Translations under genes and position numbers: made by a program
Notes under the pieces: model-generated
Database searches by the model: none
What the model was told of the DNA's origin: nothing
What the model saw: the letters and a program-made list of their open reading frames with translations, nothing else
Part shown: positions 1 to 5,860 of the stretch, one piece after another
Numbering within the stretch: the first letter of the stretch is position 1
Layout of the letters: each line of letters opens with the position of its first letter
Assembly: GCA_944372565.1 (NCBI GenBank)
Contig: CALVZR010000132.1
Coordinates: 1 to 19,564 of the forward strand
Reading direction: 5' to 3'
Source: an uncultured Clostridia bacterium
GTDB taxonomy: Bacteria > Bacillota > Clostridia > Christensenellales > Borkfalkiaceae
DNA length: 19,564 nucleotides

Positions 1-1172
1 TTTCCGTAAACGTCCTCTCCCAAAAGATAACATCCTCCCGGATTTTCGTTCAGAACGGAAAGATCGGAAAACGAGCGGATGATCTTATCGTAAAGCGTAA
101 CGGGCACTTCGTACGAGCGGCGTTCGGTCTGCACCGTCCACGCGTCCGCGCTCTGCGCCGCGGCCGCGATCTCCCAAAGCGTTTCGTTCGAAACGCGGAT
201 TTTGCCCGCCGTTTCCTCCACGGGCACGCCGTTTACCGAAATCGCCTTTCCGAAAAGTTCGCGCACGTCGAATACGTTTTCTTCCGCGCTCTTGTCGGCG
301 GAAAAGAAAATTTCCGCTTCTCCCTCTTTTGCGTAATACACGTCGAGCACCGTTCTGCCGTTCACGTAGAGCGGCGAGGAAAGGCGGCTCTTTTTTTCGT
401 GCAGCGTATAGCCCTCGAACGATTTTTCCGCGGCAAACACCGTCTGCCCGATCTCTCCCGAAAGCGTTTCCGTTTGGGCGAGTTCGTATTTCCCGCCGTT
501 TTCGAGATAGCGGCGCACGGTGTATTCCCCGCTCTGCCCGAGAAAATCTTCCGCGTACACGCCGAGCGCGGCGCGGTCTTCCTCGCCGTATTTCTCCTCT
601 TCGAGGGCGCGTTGCGCCACATACGCCGCCGAACGGCGGTTATCCGCCTCCCGCGCGAATTTGTATTTCGTGGTTCCGCCCGCCGTGCAGGCGATGAAAC
701 CCCGCCCGTAAAATTCCCTGCCGTAGTTTTCTTCCAGCAGATCGACGATGGCGCCGTTGAAACACATCGTCTGTTCGCCGCACGCCGCCATTTCGGGCGC
801 GGTGAGGCACATCACGCGCGCCTTGCCCTCTTCGCCCGAAACGGAATAGCCCGCGTCCTCGCCGAACACGTTTTCCGCCGTGAGCGGGCCGTAAATTCCC
901 AGATATTCATATGGGCAGATGAGCATGCCGTATTCGATCTCCGCGCCCGAATTTTCCAGCGCCTCGTAATCGGCCTTATCCATAAGCGCGGTGAACCGCA
1001 GCCCGTTTCTCCCGTTCTCCGCAAGGCGGACGGAAGCCCCCGGCTTCATCACAAACACCGCCTCTTCAAGCGCGGAAAAACTTCCGCTTGCCCGCACGCT
1101 TACCCGCGGCAAAGCGAAACTTACCGCGGCGAGAAACGCCGCCGCAGCGCACAATATCCCCTTTGTTTTCAT
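1..1172 (-). CDS. Secreted protein with MucBP-like repeat, 3' end cut by window edge
   Basis: The frame is open from an ATG at 1172 to the window edge, giving about 390 residues with the C-terminus missing. Residues 1-29 look like a signal peptide (basic start, Ala/Val/Phe-rich core), so the protein is probably exported. Residues about 45-150 (GLRFTALMDKADYEAL, then EYGMLICPYEYLG) resemble a domain I know from clostridial surface proteins. Residues about 217-281 (YTVRRYLENGGKYELAQTE to LDVYYAKEG) have the MucBP or Listeria-Bacteroides repeat pattern. The last visible part (NENPGGCYLLGEDVYGK) resembles the start of a GLUG- or laminin-G-like surface module. It begins 21 bp after the upstream hydrolase stop and has only a weak ribosome site (AAAGGGAAA), so it may be cotranscribed. 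Adhesion or glycan binding is an inference; no enzymatic motif is visible. Confidence 0.8.
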   Translation of the reverse strand, partial: MKTKGILCAAAAFLAAVSFALPRVSVRASGSFSALEEAVFVMKPGASVRLAENGRNGLRFTALMDKADYEALENSGAEIEYGMLICPYEYLGIYGPLTAENVFGEDAGYSVSGEEGKARVMCLTAPEMAACGEQTMCFNGAIVDLLEENYGREFYGRGFIACTAGGTTKYKFAREADNRRSAAYVAQRALEEEKYGEEDRAALGVYAEDFLGQSGEYTVRRYLENGGKYELAQTETLSGEIGQTVFAAEKSFEGYTLHEKKSRLSSPLYVNGRTVLDVYYAKEGEAEIFFSADKSAEENVFDVRELFGKAISVNGVPVEETAGKIRVSNETLWEIAAAAQSADAWTVQTERRSYEVPVTLYDKIIRSFSDLSVLNENPGGCYLLGEDVYG

Positions 1173-1193
1173 CTTTCGTAAAAAATTTCCCTT

Positions 1194-1808
1194 TCAGTAA
1201 GGGAGCCTGCACGGAACGCCGCCGTTCAGGGCTTTCATAAAGCGCTTGCCGTCCTCCTTCGTGCCTGCAACCGAGCCGTAGTGCATGGGAACGGCGAGTT
1301 TTGGCGCGATCTTCAGCGCCGCTGCCGCCGCCTCTTCGGCGTTCATGGTATATTTTCCGCCGACGGGCAGAAAGAGCACGTCGCATTTTATCGCGGCGAG
1401 GTCGTCCGTCGCGTCGCAGTCCCCCGTTACGGCGACGCGCTCTCCCCCGTATTCCGCGAGATACCCCACCCAGCCGTTGGCTTTTGGATGGAAGGGCTTG
1501 CCTTCGTTATAGGCGGGGAAGGCTTCCGCCTTCACGCCGCGCACCTCGAATTTCTCCCCCGCGCGGACGATTCTGATGTTTTCCATGCCCGCGCCGCGCA
1601 GAATTTCCGCCGCGTCCGCCGTGCAGACGAAAACCGTATTTTCATCCGCGACTTTGGCGATGTCCTCCAAAGAAAGATGGTCGTAATGCGGGTGCGTGAT
1701 AAACACGATCTCCGCCTTGCGGGGAAGTTCTTTTCCGATGCCGAACGGGTCGAAAAAGATTTTGCCGTCCAGACAGATCGATGCGTGCAGATTGATTTTA
1801 AAATCCAT
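1194..1808 (-). CDS. UPF0173/UlaG-like metal-dependent hydrolase (metallo-beta-lactamase fold)
   Basis: A 204-residue protein. THPHYDHLS at residues 38-46 gives the metal-binding HxHxDH motif (H39, H41, D43, H44). Further ligand-like residues lie in TGDCDAT (D130) and in PMHYGS (H176), the usual order for this family. Length and motifs fit the small UPF0173-type hydrolases, which are cytoplasmic and usually of unknown substrate. The frame stays open upstream to 1973, but the start at 1808 is favoured because GAGGAGAG lies just before it, the conserved fold begins there (MDFKINLHASICLDGK), and the upstream stretch overlaps the rubredoxin gene in another frame. A terminator lies between rubredoxin and this gene, so expression depends on readthrough or an unseen promoter. 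Confidence 0.85.
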   Translation of the reverse strand: MDFKINLHASICLDGKIFFDPFGIGKELPRKAEIVFITHPHYDHLSLEDIAKVADENTVFVCTADAAEILRGAGMENIRIVRAGEKFEVRGVKAEAFPAYNEGKPFHPKANGWVGYLAEYGGERVAVTGDCDATDDLAAIKCDVLFLPVGGKYTMNAEEAAAAALKIAPKLAVPMHYGSVAGTKEDGKRFMKALNGGVPCRLPY

Positions 1809-1825
1809 AAAACTCTCCTCAAACG

Positions 1826-1853
1826 AAAAAAGCGGCGAACCGCCGCTTTTTTT
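1826..1853 (-). terminator. Intrinsic terminator after rubredoxin
   Basis: A perfect 7-bp stem, AGCGGCG (1831-1837) and CGCCGCT (1841-1847), with a 3-base loop. It is flanked by A and T runs, so on the minus strand the hairpin is followed by a U tract. It overlaps the last two bases of the rubredoxin stop codon and sits 18 bp before the hydrolase start. Confidence 0.8.
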
Positions 1854-2007
1854 ACGCCTCTTCAAACTGATCTTTGCCGACGCCGCAAAGGGGGCACACC
1901 CAGTCTTCGGGAACATCGGCCCAGGCGGTTCCCGGAGCGACGCCGTTATCGGGATCGCCGAGGGCTTCGTCATACTCGTAGCCGCATACGCTGCAAACGT
2001 ATTTCAT
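1852..2007 (-). CDS. Rubredoxin
   Basis: A 51-residue protein, MKYVCSVCGYEYDEALGDPD at the start and WVCPLCGVGKDQFEEA at the end. The four iron-ligand cysteines form the two motifs CxxCGY (C5, C8) and CPLCG (C38, C41). The aromatic and Gly-Asp-Pro spacing matches classical rubredoxins. The protein carries one Fe(SCys)4 centre and passes single electrons in the cytoplasm, in anaerobes often to peroxide- or oxygen-detoxifying partners. A consensus promoter and an AGGAGG ribosome site lie upstream and a terminator directly downstream, so it is probably a single-gene unit. No partner oxidoreductase is adjacent. Confidence 0.95.
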   Translation of the reverse strand: MKYVCSVCGYEYDEALGDPDNGVAPGTAWADVPEDWVCPLCGVGKDQFEEA

Positions 2008-2038
2008 CCAACCGTCCTCCTTTCAGATTTATACCGTT

Positions 2039-2067
2039 ATCATACACCAAAAGGGAAATTTTGTCAA
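2039..2067 (-). promoter_or_regulatory. Sigma-A promoter of rubredoxin gene
   Basis: Read on the minus strand, TTGACA (2067-2062), a 17-bp spacer and TATGAT (2044-2039). The -35 box is consensus and the -10 box differs at one base. It lies just upstream of the AGGAGG ribosome site and the rubredoxin ATG at 2007. Confidence 0.85.
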
Positions 2068-2092
2068 TACCAAACGGAAAATTTTTATGCAA

Positions 2093-2830
2093 TCAGCCGC
2101 CGTATGCGCCCACGACGGAAAAGAACGGTTCGAACGCCCCGCCCTCCAGCGATGTGCGCATGATGATCCAACCCACGACGTCCGCATTGTAAAGCCCCGT
2201 GACGCGGGCGTAAATTTCCAGCCCGTATCTGCCTTCGGAAAGGTAAAACGGCGAAACGGCGTTCGCCCCCGAAACGTCGCACGAAAGCGGTTTGATCAAT
2301 GTGCCGTCCGCATTGTAGATCTGCGAAAGATAGCTTTCGTCCCTGCCGGAAAGATCGAGATATACGGTATCGCCCGTTTCGGTGTTCTCCACGCGCACGC
2401 GGAAACCGTCCGCATACGCCGCGGTGTAGGGCACGGCGAATTTCTGCGAGGAAAAGAGTTCCTTTCCCTGCGCGTCGTAGGCGAAATAAAAGCCGAACCC
2501 GCCGCTGCCTCCGCTGTCTGCGCCGTAAAAGATCTGATCGCTTTCCCCGTTGAAGGAAACGATCTGCAAAAACGGGTCGTAGCCGCCGTCCTCGGCGGGG
2601 CGGATTTCCGTCTTTTCCCCCGCGCCCGCAACGCGGATGCGGATATCCTGAAAATAGATTTCGCCGTTTCTCACCGCGCTCAGTTCGGCAACGCCGCGCT
2701 CGGGCGGGAAAAATTCACCCGTTTCCCTTTGCAGCACGACGCGCTCCGAAGCGGCGTGCGCCGCCGGGCCGAACGCGCCCGAAACCAAAACAAAAAACAT
2801 ACTCAAAATACAAAAAATTGCTTTTTTCAT
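2093..2830 (-). CDS. Secreted protein of unknown function
   Basis: A 245-residue protein. Residues 1-27 are a clear Sec signal peptide: MKK start, a hydrophobic core (IFCILSMFFVLVSGAF) and an AHA-A cleavage site. The mature part is rich in Gly, Tyr and Asp with alternating hydrophobic residues (EIYFQDIRIRV, FGFYFAYDAQGK, TVYLDLSGRDESYL), which suggests an all-beta fold. No catalytic motif or family is recognised. It begins 28 bp after the double-SANT gene and ends the apparent operon led by the aldose epimerase. Its ribosome site is weak (GGAACA). A surface or sugar-binding role is only a guess from the context. Confidence 0.7.
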   Translation of the reverse strand: MKKAIFCILSMFFVLVSGAFGPAAHAASERVVLQRETGEFFPPERGVAELSAVRNGEIYFQDIRIRVAGAGEKTEIRPAEDGGYDPFLQIVSFNGESDQIFYGADSGGSGGFGFYFAYDAQGKELFSSQKFAVPYTAAYADGFRVRVENTETGDTVYLDLSGRDESYLSQIYNADGTLIKPLSCDVSGANAVSPFYLSEGRYGLEIYARVTGLYNADVVGWIIMRTSLEGGAFEPFFSVVGAYGG

Positions 2831-2858
2831 ATTTTCAGTATGTTCCGTTTTCTTTTTT

Positions 2859-3326
2859 TTACTCCGAAAGACCGAGTCTGGAAAGCCTGCCGAGGATGCC
2901 GTTCATGCTCCGCCCGTGCCGCGCCGCCATCTCTTCGAGCGGCAGCCCCTCCGCATATTCCGCCGCGAGCTGCACTTCTTCTTTCTCCGTCCAGCGCTTT
3001 TTCCCGTTGGAATCGTCCTCCGAAAGCAGCCCCAGTTTCAACAGGCGGGAAACGATGCCGCTCGCCGTGCGCGCGTGCAGGGCGCTCAGTTCCGCAACGG
3101 GAACGCCGCGCTTATATTCCGCCGCGAGCCGCGCCTCCTCTTCTTCCGTCCAGCGGGTGTTGCCGTTTTCGGGCTTTAACGCCAGCTCTTCCTCCCGCCG
3201 CAGGATCTCGGCGTATTCTTCCAAAAAACCCGCCGCCGCGAGCAGGTCTTCCTTCGCCGCGCCGCCCTTACGGGCGAGCGCCGCCAACGTGCGGCTCGAT
3301 TCCGCCACCGACTGCGCGTTGCTCAT
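2859..3326 (-). CDS. Protein with two tandem SANT/Myb-like DNA-binding repeats
   Basis: A 155-residue protein. Residues 58-101 (RWTEEEEARLAAEYKRG to IVSRLLKLGL) and 110-153 (RWTEKEEVQLAAEYAEG to ILGRLSRLGL) are two copies of one module. The pattern RWTexEExxLaaEY, then a second helix, then RLxkLGL matches the three-helix Myb/SANT-like domains found in bacterial DNA-binding proteins. Residues 1-50 are helical and Ala/Glu/Leu-rich and may form a coiled coil for dimerisation. There is no signal peptide, so it is probably cytoplasmic. It lies 18 bp downstream of the aldose epimerase and 28 bp upstream of the secreted protein gene. Its DNA target is unknown. Confidence 0.75.
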   Translation of the reverse strand: MSNAQSVAESSRTLAALARKGGAAKEDLLAAAGFLEEYAEILRREEELALKPENGNTRWTEEEEARLAAEYKRGVPVAELSALHARTASGIVSRLLKLGLLSEDDSNGKKRWTEKEEVQLAAEYAEGLPLEEMAARHGRSMNGILGRLSRLGLSE

Positions 3327-3344
3327 ACTCTTTTCCCCTTTTCA

Positions 3345-4205
3345 TTAAACGCCGTAAAAGCGTATTTTATGCGTTTTGGAATAGCTCTTCCCGCTTTCCA
3401 GGCGAACGATGCCCGCCTTTTTGGTCAGATCGCCGTCCGTTCGGGCATAATCGGGCAGGCCGTACCACGGCTCGATGCAAAGATAGGGCGCGCCGGGTTT
3501 GGTCCAGAGCAGCAGGCTTTCGCAGGGCTCGAACCGCACGGAAACCACGGGCGTTCCGCGGCGCTTTAAGGTAACTTCCTGCGAGGAAAGCCCGTCGAAA
3601 ATCACGCTGTCCTCGTCGAACAGCTCGTTTGCCATACGCAGTTCCTTCACGTCTTTGCGGAAGAGTTTTTTCTCGCCGTTCAGAAAGCCGAGCACGGGCT
3701 GCACTTTCACGTAAAGGTCTTCCTGTTTTTCAAATTCCAAAGACCAGTCGCCGAAATCGCCCTCCGTTTTGTAGGCTTCGTGCGAACCGAAACTGAAATA
3801 AATATCTTTATCATCGGTGTTGTCCACGCGGTATTCCACGGCGAGGACGTCCCCTTCCAGCGCGTAGGAAACGGTAAAGCGGAAACGGAACGGATAGCGC
3901 GCGAGCGTTTTTTCGTTTTCCGTGAGGGTGAAGGAAACCTTCTCCTTTCCCTCGGCGGAAGAGGAAAAATCGCTCGAAGAGCCGAACCCGTGATTTTCCA
4001 GAGTATAGGTTTTGCCGCCGTAGCGATATTTTTTATCGATCAGCCGCCCGCAGATGGGAAAGAGCACGGGGCACTGTTTCGCCCAGATCTTCTCGTCCCC
4101 CTGCCAGAGGTATTCGTAGCCGTTTTTGTTTTTCACGCTGGTAAGTTCCGCGCCGTGTTCCTTGATTTCCACGCGCAGAAATTCGTTTTCGATAACCCGA
4201 TTCAT
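3345..4205 (-). CDS. Aldose 1-epimerase family protein (LacX-like)
   Basis: A 286-residue protein of the galactose mutarotase fold. The family catalyses interconversion of alpha and beta anomers of free sugars in the cytoplasm. Visible landmarks are LFPICGRL (48-55), ENHGFG with H72, FSFGSHEAY with H142, and LCIEPWYGLPD with E245, matching the two catalytic histidines and the glutamate of the family. The usual HGF(A)R substrate arginine is missing, because the sequence reads HGFGSSSDF. The start at 4205 is supported by GGAGAA eight bases upstream and by the conserved IENEFLRVEIKEHGAEL. It is the first gene of an operon with the SANT-repeat and secreted-protein genes. The exact sugar cannot be read from sequence. 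Confidence 0.88.
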   Translation of the reverse strand: MNRVIENEFLRVEIKEHGAELTSVKNKNGYEYLWQGDEKIWAKQCPVLFPICGRLIDKKYRYGGKTYTLENHGFGSSSDFSSSAEGKEKVSFTLTENEKTLARYPFRFRFTVSYALEGDVLAVEYRVDNTDDKDIYFSFGSHEAYKTEGDFGDWSLEFEKQEDLYVKVQPVLGFLNGEKKLFRKDVKELRMANELFDEDSVIFDGLSSQEVTLKRRGTPVVSVRFEPCESLLLWTKPGAPYLCIEPWYGLPDYARTDGDLTKKAGIVRLESGKSYSKTHKIRFYGV

Positions 4206-4229
4206 TGCATTCTCCGTTTTTTTGATTCA

Positions 4230-4258
4230 ATTATAAACGATTCCCGCCGCGCTGTCAA
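4230..4258 (-). promoter_or_regulatory. Consensus sigma-A promoter of the aldose epimerase operon
   Basis: On the minus strand, TTGACA (4258-4253), a 17-bp spacer, then TATAAT (4235-4230). Both hexamers are perfect. The predicted leader is short and ends with the GGAGAA ribosome site. The strength suggests constitutive transcription unless an unseen repressor acts. Confidence 0.9.
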
Positions 4259-4288
4259 ATTTCCTGCCGTTTTTTTCGGCGGACGGCA

Positions 4289-4320
4289 TAAAAAAAGCGG
4301 AGAATTTTGTCGTTCTCCGC
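4289..4320 (-). terminator. Intrinsic terminator of the XRE-membrane gene
   Basis: An 8-bp perfect stem GCGGAGAA (4297-4304) and TTCTCCGC (4313-4320) with an 8-base loop. On the minus strand it is followed by seven U residues. On the plus side it is followed by CCTTTTTC, but no plus-strand gene needs it. It separates the XRE gene from the next promoter. Confidence 0.85.
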
Positions 4321-4326
4321 CCTTTT

Positions 4327-4827
4327 TCATTCGGTCTTTGCCTTTTTGAAGAAATATTCCCTTTTCTTCACGCACGCAACGAGGATCTTCACCCCGAACG
4401 CAAGCATCGCGTAGCCCGCCGCGCCGCACACGCCCGCGAGAACGATCACCGCCGTTTCGCGGCGGATTTCCCTGCCGAGTTCGAGCACGACGTTGAACGT
4501 GCCGAACAGCGCGAAATAAACGCCGAGCACGAAGAGCGCGAGCATCAGCACGAACAGGAAATTGATCTGCCGCCGCGCGGGCACTTCGCGGATGATTTTC
4601 ACTTCCACAACCTTTTCGCCGTTCTCGTTCACGCCGTCTTTTAAAAGGTAATCGCAGTTGACGTTGAGAATTTCCGAAAGCCGCACCAGATGATCCGTTT
4701 CGGGATAGGCGAGGCCGCTCTCCCAGCGGGAAACCGCCTGACGGCTGACCTGCAACAGGTCTGCAAGCTGTTCCTGCGTGAGATTCTGCGCCCGCCGCGC
4801 CCCGGCGATCTTTTCGCCGATCTTCAT
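4327..4827 (-). CDS. XRE-family regulator with two membrane helices
   Basis: A 166-residue protein. Residues 3-62 form a Cro/C1-type helix-turn-helix (LTQEQLADLLQVSRQAVSRWESG, then YPETDHLVRLSEILNVNCDYLL). Residues about 88-110 and 125-152 are hydrophobic segments that should span the membrane, so the DNA-binding part would be held at the inner face. This layout is common in Bacillota and is usually uncharacterised; a role in sensing envelope state is plausible. The start at 4827 is chosen over one at 4887 because AGGAGG precedes it at the right distance and the XRE fold begins there. It is transcribed alone from a promoter at 4859-4887 to a terminator at 4289-4320. Confidence 0.88.
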   Translation of the reverse strand: MKIGEKIAGARRAQNLTQEQLADLLQVSRQAVSRWESGLAYPETDHLVRLSEILNVNCDYLLKDGVNENGEKVVEVKIIREVPARRQINFLFVLMLALFVLGVYFALFGTFNVVLELGREIRRETAVIVLAGVCGAAGYAMLAFGVKILVACVKKREYFFKKAKTE

Positions 4828-4858
4828 AAAAACACCTCCTTTTCGGTTTGTCGCCACC

Positions 4859-4887
4859 AGTATAACGCCTTGCGGAAAAAAACGCAA
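4859..4887 (-). promoter_or_regulatory. Promoter of XRE-membrane gene with overlapping dyad
   Basis: On the minus strand, TTGCGT (4887-4882), 17 bp, TATACT (4864-4859). The -35 and spacer region also forms an inverted repeat TTGCG (4870-4874), 8 bp, CGCAA (4883-4887), which could be an autoregulatory operator. The promoter call is fairly good; the operator is inferred. Confidence 0.65.
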
Positions 4888-4960
4888 CCGCCCTGCGTTT
4901 TCTATTTGTAACTTTTCGGTTGCATCCGCAAAAAGAAAGGATATTTTTCCGTTTTTCCGC

Positions 4961-4990
4961 TCACTTGAAAAAGCGGAGCAGTTCTTCCAT
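4961..4990 (-). CDS. Possible 9-residue leader peptide MEELLRFFK
   Basis: A nine-codon open frame, MEELLRFFK then TGA, preceded by a strong ribosome site (AAAGGAG, seven bases before the ATG). It lies between the TACCCA operator and the XRE-membrane gene, on that gene's strand and about 130 bp upstream of it. It could be a leader peptide, a small signal peptide for a neighbouring XRE protein, or chance. No conservation can be judged here, so confidence is low. Confidence 0.25.
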   Translation of the reverse strand: MEELLRFFK

Positions 4991-5005
4991 TTCAGTCTCC
5001 TTTTG

Positions 5006-5052
5006 TACCCATTTTGGGTATATTTGTCATATTATGCTATACATTTTGGGTA
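5006..5052. promoter_or_regulatory. Operator with repeated TGGGTA boxes upstream of small XRE gene
   Basis: A perfect dyad TACCCA-TTT-TGGGTA at 5006-5020. Its right part, CATTTTGGGTA (5010-5020), is repeated exactly at 5042-5052, 32 bp away and so on nearly the same DNA face. The second copy covers the spacer of the promoter at 5056-5064. This is the expected layout for repression by the XRE protein encoded just downstream, which is an inference. Confidence 0.65.
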
Positions 5053-5055
5053 GAA

Positions 5056-5064
5056 TGGTATAAT
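5056..5064 (+). promoter_or_regulatory. Extended -10 promoter giving a probably leaderless XRE transcript
   Basis: TGGTATAAT (5056-5064) is a perfect extended -10 element. The -35 position (GCTATA) is poor. The ATG follows only eight bases after the -10 box, so transcription should start within about two bases of the start codon. No ribosome site exists in front of the gene, which agrees with a leaderless mRNA. Confidence 0.65.
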
Positions 5065-5072
5065 AAATACAA

Positions 5073-5297
5073 ATGAGCACGATAGAATTTAAAGACAGAT
5101 TAAGAATTATCCGCAAAGAGCGGGGTCTGACGCAAAGAGAGGTATCCCAGATGTTGAAAATATCCGTGAACGGATATGCAAGCTGGGAGCAGGGACGCAC
5201 GGAACCCGATATCAAGTCCATCAAAAAGCTGTGTAAAATTTTCAATGTAACCACCGATTATCTGCTTTGCACGGCGGAGGACCAACCGACGAAATGA
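5073..5297 (+). CDS. Small XRE-family repressor
   Basis: A 74-residue protein that is essentially one Cro/C1-type helix-turn-helix (residues 7-66: FKDRLRIIRKERGLTQREV, then LKISVNGYASWEQGRTEPD, then LCKIFNVTTDYLL). It has no sensor domain, as is typical of small autoregulators and of toxin-antitoxin or phage-like regulators; no toxin-like partner is visible beside it. The gene appears leaderless and lies behind a dyad-plus-repeat operator, so self-repression is likely. A strong terminator follows the stop codon, making it a single-gene unit. Confidence 0.88.
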   Translation: MSTIEFKDRLRIIRKERGLTQREVSQMLKISVNGYASWEQGRTEPDIKSIKKLCKIFNVTTDYLLCTAEDQPTK

Positions 5298-5327
5298 CAG
5301 GCAGGTTTCCCCTGCCTGTTTTATATT
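5297..5327 (+). terminator. Intrinsic terminator of small XRE gene
   Basis: A 9-bp perfect stem ACAGGCAGG (5297-5305) and CCTGCCTGT (5311-5319) with a 5-base loop, followed by TTTTATATT. It begins on the last base of the XRE stop codon. Confidence 0.9.
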
Positions 5328-5330
5328 ACA

Positions 5331-5438
5331 AAAAAAAACACAAGCGGCGAAAGGCATAAGCCTTCCGCCGCTTGCGGTTGGAGATATATAAAGTGGAGAT
5401 TTATGGGCTTTTTTATCCGCGGGTTTTCCCGCTTTACG
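5331..5438 (-). ncRNA. Candidate small RNA, copy A of a tandem structured element
   Basis: Read on the minus strand, a TATACT -10 box (5449-5444) precedes a predicted RNA of about 105 nt. It has a first hairpin GCGGG-AAAA-CCCGC, a single-stranded part with two AUCUCCA motifs (opposite GGAGAT at 5395-5400 and 5380-5385), and a long terminal hairpin (5341-5374) followed by a run of eight U (5331-5338), as in an intrinsic terminator. A second copy lies 201 bp away with different stem bases but preserved pairing. The AUCUCCA motifs are complementary to ribosome sites, suggesting translational control of mRNAs in trans. No known RNA family is recognised, and the -35 box is not consensus. Confidence 0.55.
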
Positions 5439-5492
5439 ATTGCAGTATAATCCGCGAAAATTAAATGAATATTGAAAACCGCGCATTTTCGG

Positions 5493-5505
5493 AAAAAATT
5501 TTTTT
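5493..5505. repeat. A6T7 tract upstream of copy A
   Basis: AAAAAATTTTTTT, found again at 5695-5707 at the same place relative to copy B. Together with the shared block GAAAATTAAATGAA (5456-5469 and 5659-5672) it marks the conserved upstream part of the repeated element. It could act as an A-tract (UP-like) promoter element. Confidence 0.5.
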
Positions 5506-5534
5506 CCTGACCGATTCTTTTTTCAGAACTTGCG

Positions 5535-5641
5535 TAAACCAATGGCGGCAAAAGGAATTTTCCTTCTGCCGCCATTGGTTGGAGATATATATTTCAGTGG
5601 AGATCTGTGAGCTGATTTGCCGCGGTTTTACCGCTTTGACA
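5535..5641 (-). ncRNA. Candidate small RNA, copy B of a tandem structured element
   Basis: It has the same architecture as copy A: a minus-strand -10 box TACAAT (5652-5647), hairpin GCGGU-AAA-ACCGC, two AUCUCCA motifs (opposite 5599-5604 and 5581-5586), then a terminal hairpin (5537-5580) with 14 outer pairs and 5 inner pairs. Stem bases differ from copy A but remain paired. The odd A-C mismatch seen on the plus strand of both copies (5350/5365 and 5551/5566) becomes a G-U pair on the minus strand, which supports minus-strand transcription. The U tract after the hairpin is weak (UUUACGC), so transcription may run on into copy A. Confidence 0.5.
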
Positions 5642-5785
5642 CCTGTATTGTACCTTCCGAAAATTAAATGAACGTTTAAAAAATTGATTCTTAGAAAAAA
5701 TTTTTTTGCCGAAAAATCCGCCCCTTCGTCCGCTTGCCGGCGCAGCGTTTTCAAAAGCGGCATAAAAAAACTTTTTTCATTTCGG

Positions 5786-5814
5786 TTGCATTATTTTCCG
5801 AAACGCCGTATAAT
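5786..5814 (+). promoter_or_regulatory. Promoter of AraC-family gene
   Basis: TTGCAT (5786-5791), a 17-bp spacer, TATAAT (5809-5814). The predicted start near 5821 gives a leader of about 40 nt ending in the AGAGGA ribosome site. Confidence 0.85.
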
Positions 5815-5860
5815 GGTTTTATGGGAAAGCTATGCTTTAATTAAAAACAGAGGAATAAAG

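Noticed and set aside
1809..1973. Upstream extension of the metallo-hydrolase frame
   Set aside because: It overlaps the rubredoxin gene in another frame, has no ribosome site and does not resemble the family; GAGGAGAG marks the start at 1808.
2087..3574. Long plus-strand frame of 495 codons
   Set aside because: Antisense to three real genes, biased composition (Arg, Pro, Ala) and no domain.
5341..5580. CRISPR array
   Set aside because: Only two units of about 200 bp with diverged stems; no short identical repeats or spacers and no cas gene.
5461..5763. Overlapping minus-strand frames in the repeat region that look alike between copies
   Set aside because: Similarity follows the nucleotide repeat; the frames lack ribosome sites and run through covarying hairpins, so RNA function is more likely.
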